From Ascidiimonas meishanensis (GTDB lineage Bacteria > Bacteroidota > Bacteroidia > Flavobacteriales > Flavobacteriaceae), in the NCBI RefSeq assembly GCF_037782385.1, contig NZ_JBBEXD010000009.1, positions 62,001-126,000 of the forward strand: a stretch of 64,000 nucleotides of DNA. Direction: 5' to 3'. The stretch's first letter is position 1. Each line of letters opens with the position of its first letter. Below, one piece after another: positions 8,922-17,194 of this stretch. The notes under the pieces were generated by a model. It was not told where the DNA came from. It searched no databases and worked only from the letters and a program-made list of their open reading frames with translations. The translations under genes were made by a program, and so were the position numbers.

Positions 8922-11648
8922 TTATAGTCTACGATCAGGATCACGACGTTTTTCCCATTTAACATCTTTTAATATACTACCCTTGATTCCTATAAAGAAA
9001 TACCAGGTACCTCCTTGTCTAAAAGGTTGCCAATCAAAACTCATGTTCCAAGTATTGAGGTCTCTTTGAAAACCTAGATTGGTAAACCCGAATCCTTTTC
9101 TAACGAAGTCATAACTTGAAGAAAAACGTACCTTCCAACGAGTTGCAAGAGAAACATCTCCGCTAAATTGTAACGCATTATTGGTAACTTCATTCTGTCT
9201 GTTTGAATTGTTATAATTCATAGAGTATCCTATTCGTAAATTCCATGGGATACGCGCCCCATAAAGTTTTTGCGGACCTTCTTCTTTTTCCTCTTTTTCT
9301 TCTTCATTATAACCATTACGCCTGTTTTCACCAAATGCAAATCCGTCTTGAAAAAATTGATCTGCCACCTGTTCTTCTACAGATCTATCGTCTTTTTCTT
9401 CATCATCATCCTTTTTTTCAAAAGTCTTGTTAGAAAGAGCGTAGTTCAATGTTAAGTTGGCATTTGTTAATCTAAATAAGCTTCCACCGTTATTAACATT
9501 AAAAACATCTATACGTCTTCCGTTATTATCAATGGCGTACGGATCCAATGTGGCACCAAAATTAATACTCATTTTACTATTGAGTATTTGGGTACCTCCG
9601 GTAACTCGTAAAGGACTCCAGGGTAAAGAATCTGCTGCAATATTATAACCTGTATTGAAATTCAGGCTATTTAAAATCATTACCTTTTTTGGCTCTGTTG
9701 CTGTGGAGTCTTTGGGAGTTACCTTTGCTTCTAGTGTGTTGCTTATTGAAATGCCAATATTATTAGAGTTTCCAAGACGAGGGCTGCCAAAGAGTCCTCC
9801 TTCAAAACGAGTGAATTCCCTTATTTCGCCCGTTTCATTAGCAACATATTCTTCAAAATAACGATCTCCGGATGGGGTGAATCCGTAAGAAATGGAAGGT
9901 CTCATAGTATGCCTTATGGCTTGTATCTTACTTCCCTCCTTAAAATTAAAAGTTCCGTAGATCGTAGTACCTAGACTTCCTCCGAAATTATATTGATTAA
10001 ACCTATCGAAACCATTAATAGTATCTATAGGTACTTCATTGGTAGTCTCGTCAAAATCACGTCTTTGGATAGTTCTAAATGTCCAGATATCCTCATAATT
10101 TCCATTAAGTGTAACACTAAGATATTTGGCTACTTTAAAATTTGTGCTAATTGGAATAGTATGTCTAAATCCTATACGGGCATCTTCAAACATTTCTTTT
10201 TTGAGAAACAACGAATCAGTCGTCTGAATCCTGTTTTCTGCTCTTATATTATACTGGAAATTAATATTTTGGAAAATTCCTTTTTTAATTCCCTCTTTCG
10301 GCGCAAATGGAAAAATACGTTCTACACTACCTTGTAATGTGGGCAGTGTCATATTTATTTGTTCAGTATTCGTATTTTGAGAGTGTGTTGCCGTTAAATT
10401 AATATTAACGGATGGATATGCAGGGAAAGTCTTGGAATAGGAAACAGATGAATTCAATGTGTTCTGTAAAAAGTTAGAGCTATTTAACTGATTCAGGGAT
10501 TGTCTAAAAAAACTGCTACTTCCGAGATTAACGGAAGCAGAAAATCTTGAATTGGGGCTTGCTTTTTGGTCTTGGGTATGAGACCATTGTAAGTTAAAAA
10601 CACGCTGTTGACTAAAATCAGGAAATCCTCGTTGACTCTGAAGTACATTTTCATAATTAAAGTTGAGGCGTCCCTGAAAACGATATCTTACCGCATAAGA
10701 TGTTTCTGCTCTAAAACCAAAACTGCCATTGGTATAATAATCTCCCTTAATGGCCAAATCAAAATAATCACTAACCGCAAAGTAATAACCTAAATCTTGC
10801 AAAAAGAACCCCCTTTCGTTTACCTGACCAAAAGTGGGAAATATAACTCCTGAGGTTCTACTTTCAGATAGCGGAAAATAGGCAAATGGAACTGCGATAG
10901 GAGTGGGAATATCTGCAATATACATATTGCTAAATCCAGCAATTACTTTCTTTTTAGGAACAAATTTTCCTTTTCTTATACGAATGTAGTAATCGGGATT
11001 ATCAAGGTCTTCATCTGTAGTAAGCTTTCCTTCTTTCAAATAATAGACAGAATCACTTTCTTTTTTGGTAAGTTCTGCAAATACCAGAATATTTCCTCCA
11101 CTGGTTACGCCACCAAAACCTCCTGCAGCTTGTTCAGATCTCGATTTCCAGATTAATGCTTTTTCTGTAGTATAATTAAATCTAATAGAATCTGGCTTCA
11201 CTTCATTGCTTCCTTGCTTAAAATAAGGATTTTGAATGAGGTTGCCAGTAGAGTCCTTTATACGCCCTGCATAGACTTCATTCTTTTCATAATCAATAAC
11301 AATAACACCAGCCTTTAATTCGGTATCTTGGTAATAAACTTCTGCTTCGTTATAAAGATAAATTTGTTTGTTTTTTTGACTAATCCTCACATAATCTTTT
11401 GCCTTATATTTAATCTTATCAAGCAGCAATGCGGGTTCTTTTTTTACGGAATCCTTTTTAATTGAGTCTTGTACTATGTTAAATGAAGTAAGAGAATCCT
11501 TTTTAATGAAAGGTAATTCTGTATTAATAGAATCCTTATTAGCTGCTATCTTCAAAGATTTTCTTGCAGGAGTATCCTGAGCGTAGTTTATTGAAACGCA
11601 AAGCAATAAAATAAGAGATAAAAGAATATGAGGTTGTTTTGCTTGCAA
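8922..11648 (-). CDS. lptD: LptD-like outer-membrane LPS assembly protein
   Basis: LptD is the outer-membrane barrel that inserts LPS at the cell surface. The protein has a signal peptide, an OstA-like periplasmic beta domain at about residues 80-220, and a long C-terminal part of amphipathic beta-strands ending in 'RRDPDRRL'. It is the typical ~900-residue Bacteroidetes form. I place the start at TTG 11648, which gives a clean signal peptide beginning QAKQPHILLSLILLLCVS and ending before AQD, with AGGA about 9 nt upstream. A longer frame reaches a TTG at 11729, but its extra 27 residues are not signal-like and a TAnnTTTG element lies inside that stretch. It is followed by ridA in the same operon and is divergent from the amidase gene. 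Confidence 0.88.
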   Translation of the reverse strand: MQAKQPHILLSLILLLCVSINYAQDTPARKSLKIAANKDSINTELPFIKKDSLTSFNIVQDSIKKDSVKKEPALLLDKIKYKAKDYVRISQKNKQIYLYNEAEVYYQDTELKAGVIVIDYEKNEVYAGRIKDSTGNLIQNPYFKQGSNEVKPDSIRFNYTTEKALIWKSRSEQAAGGFGGVTSGGNILVFAELTKKESDSVYYLKEGKLTTDEDLDNPDYYIRIRKGKFVPKKKVIAGFSNMYIADIPTPIAVPFAYFPLSESRTSGVIFPTFGQVNERGFFLQDLGYYFAVSDYFDLAIKGDYYTNGSFGFRAETSYAVRYRFQGRLNFNYENVLQSQRGFPDFSQQRVFNLQWSHTQDQKASPNSRFSASVNLGSSSFFRQSLNQLNSSNFLQNTLNSSVSYSKTFPAYPSVNINLTATHSQNTNTEQINMTLPTLQGSVERIFPFAPKEGIKKGIFQNINFQYNIRAENRIQTTDSLFLKKEMFEDARIGFRHTIPISTNFKVAKYLSVTLNGNYEDIWTFRTIQRRDFDETTNEVPIDTINGFDRFNQYNFGGSLGTTIYGTFNFKEGSKIQAIRHTMRPSISYGFTPSGDRYFEEYVANETGEIREFTRFEGGLFGSPRLGNSNNIGISISNTLEAKVTPKDSTATEPKKVMILNSLNFNTGYNIAADSLPWSPLRVTGGTQILNSKMSINFGATLDPYAIDNNGRRIDVFNVNNGGSLFRLTNANLTLNYALSNKTFEKKDDDEEKDDRSVEEQVADQFFQDGFAFGENRRNGYNEEEKEEKEEGPQKLYGARIPWNLRIGYSMNYNNSNRQNEVTNNALQFSGDVSLATRWKVRFSSSYDFVRKGFGFTNLGFQRDLNTWNMSFDWQPFRQGGTWYFFIGIKGSILKDVKWEKRRDPDRRL

Positions 11649-11696
11649 AGCTTTAAATCCTATTTTTGTAAAAATATGGCTCAATTTTTGAGTACT

Positions 11697-11704
11697 CAAA
11701 CATA
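11697..11704 (-). promoter_or_regulatory. Candidate promoter -7 element for lptD-ridA
   Basis: On the minus strand this reads TATGTTTG, an exact TAnnTTTG match. A TTG (minus strand, 11727-11729) lies 22 nt upstream, within the spacing range reported for Bacteroidetes -33/-7 promoters. Transcription would start near 11690, downstream of the alternative TTG start at 11729, which favours the internal lptD start. Confidence 0.5.
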
Positions 11705-11763
11705 CGTATATTTTTTTGTCTGTTAGCAAGACATTATAATTATTTTAACCAATAATAAGCAAG

Positions 11764-12936
11764 GTGAAAAGCTATAAAATACATATTCTATCTATCATAT
11801 TAACGGCAGTATCATTTACAAATAACGGTTGGTGTTCTCCCATTCAAACGCAACCAGGTAAGAAGAACTTTACGGTGGTTCTGGATGCAGGACATGGAGG
11901 TCATGATCCTGGTAATTTAGGGAATAGCTATAAAGAAAAAGATATTGCTCTTAAAATAGTACTAGCTGTTGGAGCCATTTTGGAAAAAGAAACCGATATT
12001 AATGTAGTTTATACTCGTAAAACAGATAAGTTTATCGATCTGTATGTTCGAGGTAAAATTGCAAATGAAGCTAATGCAGACCTTTTTGTTTCCGTACACT
12101 GTAATTCGCATGGATCAGAGGCCAGTGGTACCGAAACATTTGTGTTAGGATTGCATGCCAATAGACAAAATTTTGAAGTGGCGAAAGCGGAGAACTCGGT
12201 AATTTATTTAGAAGAAGACTACGAGACCAACTATGCTGGCTATAACATTAACTCACCTGAATCATTTATTGCCTTGACAATTGTGCAGGAGGAGTTTTTG
12301 GATCAAAGTATTATGTTGGCAAAGAATATTCAAAGCAATTTCACTAAAAAGCTCAAAAGAAAAAATAGGGGCGTAAAACAGGCAGGTTTTATTGTATTGC
12401 ATCAAACATTTATGCCCAGTGTTTTGGTGGAAGTAGGTTTTTTAACTCATAAACCAGAAGGCCGTTATTTAAATTCGGCTTCAGGGCAAGTTGAAATTGC
12501 TGGATCTATTTCCAAAGGTATTTTAGCCTATAAAAAGTCGGTTGGAGAAAATGTTGGTAATGACTTTAGTTTTGAATCTCAAAATAATGAAGTAACACCT
12601 GAAACCTCTATTACAGTAATAGATAGTATTACTAAACAAATAGAAAATAAAAAAGACCAAAATCCAAAGTTGGTATTAACCTATAAAATTCAAATTGCAG
12701 CAGGTGCTTCAAAGTTAGAACTCATTCCGGCTAATTTCAGGGGGCTTAGGAATCTTTCACGAGAAAGCTACCAAGACATTTATAGGTATCTTTTTGGAGA
12801 AACCAATTCCTTTAGTAAGGCACAAGAGCTTCAACAAGAGGCTGTGAAAGCAGGCTATACCTCCGCCTTTATTGTGGGGTATCGCAATGGTAAACGCACC
12901 AGTCTTTCAGAAGTTTCAAAATCGGCTTCCAATTAA
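11764..12936 (+). CDS. N-acetylmuramoyl-L-alanine amidase with C-terminal SPOR-like region
   Basis: Cleaves the amide bond between N-acetylmuramic acid and the stem peptide, in the periplasm. The 390-residue protein starts at a GTG and has a signal peptide over about the first 25 residues. An Amidase_3 domain spans about 37-262: 'VVLDAGHGGHDPG' holds the first zinc ligand, 'VSVHCNSH' the second, and 'LVEVGFLT' the catalytic glutamate. The last ~90 residues (from 'YKIQIAAGAS' to 'FIVGYRNGKR') look like a SPOR peptidoglycan-binding domain, which would target the enzyme to division sites. It is divergent from lptD and 54 bp ahead of the MlaD gene. Confidence 0.92.
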   Translation: MKSYKIHILSIILTAVSFTNNGWCSPIQTQPGKKNFTVVLDAGHGGHDPGNLGNSYKEKDIALKIVLAVGAILEKETDINVVYTRKTDKFIDLYVRGKIANEANADLFVSVHCNSHGSEASGTETFVLGLHANRQNFEVAKAENSVIYLEEDYETNYAGYNINSPESFIALTIVQEEFLDQSIMLAKNIQSNFTKKLKRKNRGVKQAGFIVLHQTFMPSVLVEVGFLTHKPEGRYLNSASGQVEIAGSISKGILAYKKSVGENVGNDFSFESQNNEVTPETSITVIDSITKQIENKKDQNPKLVLTYKIQIAAGASKLELIPANFRGLRNLSRESYQDIYRYLFGETNSFSKAQELQQEAVKAGYTSAFIVGYRNGKRTSLSEVSKSASN

Positions 12937-12959
12937 GTGGTTTCTTTACAAATTATTTC

Positions 12960-12967
12960 TAATTTTG
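12960..12967 (+). promoter_or_regulatory. Candidate -7 promoter element before the mlaD gene
   Basis: TAATTTTG fits TAnnTTTG exactly in the 54-bp gap between the amidase and the MlaD gene, 23 bp ahead of the TTG start. No clear -33 element is present. Confidence 0.35.
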
Positions 12968-12990
12968 TCTGAAATAGAAAATAGATTCAT

Positions 12991-13950
12991 TTGAGACTTT
13001 CTCGGGAAATTAAAACGGCGATTATTGTATTAGGAGGGATATTATTATTCATTTTAGGATTTAGCTATCTAAAGTCTAACTCTATTTTTCAAAGTTATCG
13101 TACTTTTTATGTGGTCTATGATCACGTGGGAGGACTTGCAGTAGGAACGCCGGTTACTATCAATGGTTTTTCTGTAGGAAATATTCAAGACATAAGGTTC
13201 AAAGACAACAGTGGTAAGTTGATAGTTACTTTTAACGTAGAGAATAAATTTGAATTTTCTAAGAATAGTATTGCCCAATTATATGATACAGGCATTATTG
13301 GTGGCAAAGGAATTCAGGTAATACCAGTTTTTGATGGAAGCACTCCAGCAAAATCCAAAGACACCTTACAAGGTAATATTAAACCAGGTCTTACAGAATT
13401 GGTGACTCAAAAGTTAACACCGCTGCAAGAGCAAATAGGATCCACACTATACAGTGCAGATTCATTGCTGTTAAATATCAATACCTTGCTGGATGATGAT
13501 ACCAAGCTGAAATTCAAAAACAGTATTAATGACCTTGGAATTGTAATTTCAAATTTCAAAAACACCTCACGAGATATTGACCTAATTATTCGTGGGAATA
13601 AGGAAAAATTAGATAGCACACTTGGTAATGTAGCGAATATTACAGAAAACCTTTCAAGTCTTTCAGATTCTTTAGCAAAAGCTAATATTGGAAAAACGGT
13701 GAAAGATCTACAATCCACAATTACAAGTTTAGATAAAGTTCTTGCCAGTATTGAAAGAGGTGAAGGATCTGTGGGTAAATTATTAAAAGATGAGTCTTTT
13801 TATAACAATATGTCTGGAGCTTCAAAACAATTGGAACTCTTATTAGAAGACATGAAACTCAATCCAAAACGATATGTTCATTTTTCTTTGTTTGGAAAAA
13901 GGGCAAAGCCTTATGAGCCTCCAGTAGAAAGCAAAGAAGAAAACAAATAA
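12991..13950 (+). CDS. mlaD: MlaD family MCE-domain lipid-transport protein
   Basis: MlaD proteins bind lipid and link an inner-membrane ABC transporter to the outer membrane. The 319-residue protein starts at TTG (LSREIKTAIIV...), matching the usual 'M-K/R-LSREIKTA' start of flavobacterial homologues. One N-terminal membrane helix (about 9-27) is followed by an MCE domain (about 37-115, including 'VGGLAVGTPVTINGFSVG') and a helical, probably coiled-coil tail. The usual partners MlaE and MlaF are not adjacent in the window. Only 2 bp separate it from the next gene, so they are probably co-translated. Confidence 0.9.
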   Translation: MRLSREIKTAIIVLGGILLFILGFSYLKSNSIFQSYRTFYVVYDHVGGLAVGTPVTINGFSVGNIQDIRFKDNSGKLIVTFNVENKFEFSKNSIAQLYDTGIIGGKGIQVIPVFDGSTPAKSKDTLQGNIKPGLTELVTQKLTPLQEQIGSTLYSADSLLLNINTLLDDDTKLKFKNSINDLGIVISNFKNTSRDIDLIIRGNKEKLDSTLGNVANITENLSSLSDSLAKANIGKTVKDLQSTITSLDKVLASIERGEGSVGKLLKDESFYNNMSGASKQLELLLEDMKLNPKRYVHFSLFGKRAKPYEPPVESKEENK

Positions 13951-13952
13951 TT

Positions 13953-15281
13953 ATGACCCAATATCTCTTTACTATATTATTTGCGATTCTCCTTATTTTG
14001 GGAATAGGGTTTTTCATTTTGAATGTTAGAAAACTCATTCGCAACATTAATCTTGGAAAAGATGCAGATGTCTCAGACCATCAGACAGAACGTTGGAAAG
14101 CTATGATCAGAATTGCTTTAGGGCAGTCTAAAATGGTGGTAAAACCTATAGCAGGGATACTCCATATTGTAGTCTATGTTGGCTTCATCATTATAAATAT
14201 AGAAGTATTGGAAATTATACTAGATGGACTTTTTGGAACCCATCGTATGTTTGCAGGTTTGGGAGGATTTTATGATTTCTTAATAGGTTCTTTTGAAATA
14301 CTGGCACTCTTAGTGCTTATTTCTGTTTTTGCGTTTTGGATCAGAAGAAATATCATGAAGTTGCAGCGTTTCATGAAACCTGAAATGGAAGGTTGGCCCA
14401 AAAACGACGGTAACATAATTCTGTATTTTGAAGTGGTATTAATGTTATTATTCCTAACGATGAATGGAGCAGATTACCAGTTACAACAAATGGGTGCAGC
14501 GCATTATGTTGAAGCCGGTGCTTTTCCAGTGAGTCAATGGTTATCTCCATTACTTTCCGGATTATCGGAAGCCGCTCTTATTACTGTAGAGAGAACCGCT
14601 TGGTGGCTCCATATTATTGGTATTCTATTATTTTTGAACTACTTATATTATTCCAAACATCTTCATATTTTATTGGCTTTCCCGAATACTTTTTATGGAA
14701 ACCTTAAGCCTAAGGGACAATTTAGAAATTTAGAATCCGTTACCAAAGAAGTTAAGTTAATGATGGATCCAGAAGCAGATCCCTATGCAACTACAGAAGA
14801 AGGAGATGAAGATCCTGCTAAATTTGGTGCTTCAGATGTAACAGACCTTAGCTGGGTGCAGTTAATGAATGCATATACGTGCACAGAATGCGGCAGATGC
14901 ACAAGTGAATGTCCTGCAAACCAAACGGGAAAAAAATTATCTCCAAGAAAGATTATGATGGATACCAGAGATAGATTGGAAGAGGTTGGTAAGAATATTG
15001 ATAAAAATGCAGGTGTTTTTAAGGATGATAATAAATCATTATTAGATGATTATATAAGTAGAGAAGAATTATGGGCATGCACTTCATGCAATGCTTGTGT
15101 AGAAGCATGCCCAGTAAGTATAGATCCTTTATCTATAATAATGGATATGAGACAATATTTGGTCATGGAAGAATCCGCCGCTCCTTCAGATCTCAATAAT
15201 ATGATGAGTAATATTGAGAATAATGGGGCACCTTGGCCTTATAATCAGATGGATAGATTAAATTGGAAAAACGAAACATAA
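13953..15281 (+). CDS. Membrane-bound (Fe-S)-binding electron-transfer protein (HdrC/NarI-like)
   Basis: A 442-residue protein with about five hydrophobic segments in the first 240 residues, resembling a cytochrome-b-type membrane anchor. It is followed by two [4Fe-4S] ferredoxin motifs: CTECGRCTSECP (C310, C313, C316, C320) and CTSCNACVEACP (C376, C379, C382, C386). Each motif has the CxxCxxCxxxC(P) spacing. With the CCG-domain gene two genes downstream it forms the two halves of a heterodisulfide-reductase-like module, probably passing electrons to or from the quinone pool. The substrate is unknown. It overlaps no neighbour and is 2 bp after mlaD. Confidence 0.88.
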   Translation: MTQYLFTILFAILLILGIGFFILNVRKLIRNINLGKDADVSDHQTERWKAMIRIALGQSKMVVKPIAGILHIVVYVGFIIINIEVLEIILDGLFGTHRMFAGLGGFYDFLIGSFEILALLVLISVFAFWIRRNIMKLQRFMKPEMEGWPKNDGNIILYFEVVLMLLFLTMNGADYQLQQMGAAHYVEAGAFPVSQWLSPLLSGLSEAALITVERTAWWLHIIGILLFLNYLYYSKHLHILLAFPNTFYGNLKPKGQFRNLESVTKEVKLMMDPEADPYATTEEGDEDPAKFGASDVTDLSWVQLMNAYTCTECGRCTSECPANQTGKKLSPRKIMMDTRDRLEEVGKNIDKNAGVFKDDNKSLLDDYISREELWACTSCNACVEACPVSIDPLSIIMDMRQYLVMEESAAPSDLNNMMSNIENNGAPWPYNQMDRLNWKNET

Positions 15282-15297
15282 ATTAAATGAGGTAAAA

Positions 15298-15744
15298 ATG
15301 AAAAAAGAAGACGTTGAAAAATTATTGCATGATAAACTAGAGTCTGGTGAACATATCAGTCCGGTTCTGCCAGATGGAATTAAAAATTATCTCATTGATA
15401 TTGACGGTACTATTTGCGATGATATACCTAATGAAGAGCCTGAACGTATGGCTACTGCAAAAGTATATCCAGATGCACTAAAAACATTAAATAAATGGTA
15501 TGAGGAAGGGCATATAATATGTTTTTTTACTTCCCGAACCGAAGATCATCGTAAGGTAACGGAAGACTGGTTGAACAAATATGGATTCAATTATCATAGT
15601 TTACTAATGGGTAAACCAAGAGGAGGTAATTATCATTGGATAGATAATCATTTGGTGAAAGCAACACGATATAATGGCAAATTCACAGATTTGGTTGAAA
15701 AAGAAGTTACTATTCAAGTATTTGATGACGGCAAATATGATTAA
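15298..15744 (+). CDS. Small HAD-superfamily phosphatase-like protein
   Basis: A 148-residue protein with HAD motif I 'IDIDGTICDD' (D34 nucleophile, D36 acid/base), motif II 'CFFTSRTED' and motif III/IV near 'GKPRGGNYHWIDNH'. All catalytic HAD residues appear present, but there is almost no cap domain, so it probably acts on a large or exposed substrate. Family members are sometimes labelled phosphoheptose isomerase, which the HAD motifs do not support. It lies between two Fe-S protein genes in one operon. The functional link is not known. Confidence 0.75.
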   Translation: MKKEDVEKLLHDKLESGEHISPVLPDGIKNYLIDIDGTICDDIPNEEPERMATAKVYPDALKTLNKWYEEGHIICFFTSRTEDHRKVTEDWLNKYGFNYHSLLMGKPRGGNYHWIDNHLVKATRYNGKFTDLVEKEVTIQVFDDGKYD

Positions 15745-15812
15745 AAGCTATAAATAAGGGTAGACTTTTAGAATTAAAGATTCCCTTATTAGAAGAAATA
15801 ATATTATAAATT

Positions 15813-16610
15813 ATGGAGAGTAACCAAGGTTTACATGTACCCACCATGGCAGAAATGATAGCAGCGGGTAAAGAACCAGAAGTTTTATTTTGGGTTGGTT
15901 GTGCAGGGAGTTTTGATGATCGTGCTAAAAAGATCACAAAAGCTTTTGTTAAACTTTTAAACAAAGCTAAGGTTGAGTTTGCTGTGCTAGGTGCTGAAGA
16001 AAGTTGCACTGGTGATCCTGCGAAACGTTCTGGAAATGAATTTCTTTTTCAAATGCAGGCGGTTACTAATATTGAGGTACTTAATGGTTACGAGGTTAAA
16101 AAAATTGTAACCGCATGTCCACATTGTTTTAACACCCTAAAAAATGAGTACCCTTCTTTAGGCGGAACTTACGAAGTAATGCATCATACACAATTCCTTA
16201 AGACTTTATTGGATGAAGGAAGACTAACTATAGAAGGTGGACAATTTAAAGGAAAACGAATTACTTTTCATGATCCCTGTTATTTAGGAAGAGCCAACAA
16301 TGTTTACGAAGCTCCAAGGGAGCTTATTCGCAAACTGGAGGCAGAATTGGTAGAGATGAAAAAGTGTCGTAAAAATGGGCTTTGTTGTGGTGCGGGAGGT
16401 GCTCAAATGTTTAAAGAACCCGAAAAAGGAGATAAAGATGTTAACATTGAAAGAACAGAGCAGGCATTGGAAACACAACCAGAAATTATAGCAGCAGGAT
16501 GTCCTTTTTGTAATACCATGATGACTGATGGCATTAAAAATAAAGAAAAAGAAGCTGAAATTGCGGTGATGGATGTAGCCGAGCTTATTGCGAATGCATC
16601 AGACCTTTAA
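15813..16610 (+). CDS. CCG-domain (Fe-S)-binding protein (HdrB/GlpC-like)
   Basis: A 265-residue soluble protein with two CCG (cysteine-rich) domains. The first has the CxGxF..C segment near residue 30 and 'CPHCFNTL'. The second has 'HDPCYLGR' and 'CCGAGGAQM', then a final 'GCPFCNTMM'. These cysteines in HdrB-type proteins hold non-cubane or standard [4Fe-4S] clusters. It is presumed to partner the membrane ferredoxin-type protein at 13953-15281, together completing an HdrBC-like electron-transfer complex. The next gene begins 12 bp later. Confidence 0.88.
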   Translation: MESNQGLHVPTMAEMIAAGKEPEVLFWVGCAGSFDDRAKKITKAFVKLLNKAKVEFAVLGAEESCTGDPAKRSGNEFLFQMQAVTNIEVLNGYEVKKIVTACPHCFNTLKNEYPSLGGTYEVMHHTQFLKTLLDEGRLTIEGGQFKGKRITFHDPCYLGRANNVYEAPRELIRKLEAELVEMKKCRKNGLCCGAGGAQMFKEPEKGDKDVNIERTEQALETQPEIIAAGCPFCNTMMTDGIKNKEKEAEIAVMDVAELIANASDL

Positions 16611-16622
16611 TACCTACTCTAG

Positions 16623-17108
16623 ATGATTGTGCCATTTGAAACCTTACCAGAAAATTCCCGTATTTGGATCTATCAAGCCAACAGAGGGCTTTCACAAGCT
16701 GAAGTTGAAGAAATAAAAGAACAAACAAATCTTTTTTTAACATCATGGACAGCACATGGCGCTAGTTTAAAAGCAGGCTTTGAGATTAGATACAATAGGT
16801 TTATAGTTATTGCATTAGACCAAGAATCACATTCGGCAAGTGGATGCTCTATTGATGCATCTGTTCACTTTATTCAGGAATTAGAAAAAAAGTATAACAT
16901 TGACCTCTTAGACAAGATGAATGTTTCCTTTAAACAAGGAGAATATGTTGCTTACAAACCTCTTAAGGACTTTAAAAAAATGGTAAAAGACAAAGCCGTA
17001 AATCAAAATACAGTTGTCTTTAATAATCTTGTCACTACTAAAGGAGAATATATGGAACACTGGGAAGTTCCAGCAAAAGAAAGTTGGCATGCTCGTTTTC
17101 TAAACTAA
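16623..17108 (+). CDS. Conserved hypothetical protein of flavobacteria
   Basis: A 161-residue soluble protein without a signal peptide. Homologues are commonly labelled 'ABC transporter ATPase', but no Walker A, Walker B or LSGGQ signature is present, so that name is not supported. A notable conserved-looking segment is 'LDQESHSASGCSIDASVHFI' in the middle. It follows the CCG protein by 12 bp and probably belongs to the same operon. Function unknown. Confidence 0.7.
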   Translation: MIVPFETLPENSRIWIYQANRGLSQAEVEEIKEQTNLFLTSWTAHGASLKAGFEIRYNRFIVIALDQESHSASGCSIDASVHFIQELEKKYNIDLLDKMNVSFKQGEYVAYKPLKDFKKMVKDKAVNQNTVVFNNLVTTKGEYMEHWEVPAKESWHARFLN

Positions 17109-17194
17109 CATATTCTTTACAAAAGATACCAATTACCGAAATTGTTGTTAAATAAACGATTTTGGTTTTCATTGTAACTGCTTAGACGTATATT

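Noticed and set aside
9993..10337. 114-codon plus-strand frame inside lptD
   Set aside because: It lies antisense inside a well-supported beta-barrel gene and resembles no family.
16623..17108. ABC transporter ATPase identity
   Set aside because: No Walker A, Walker B or signature motif, so the label was not used.
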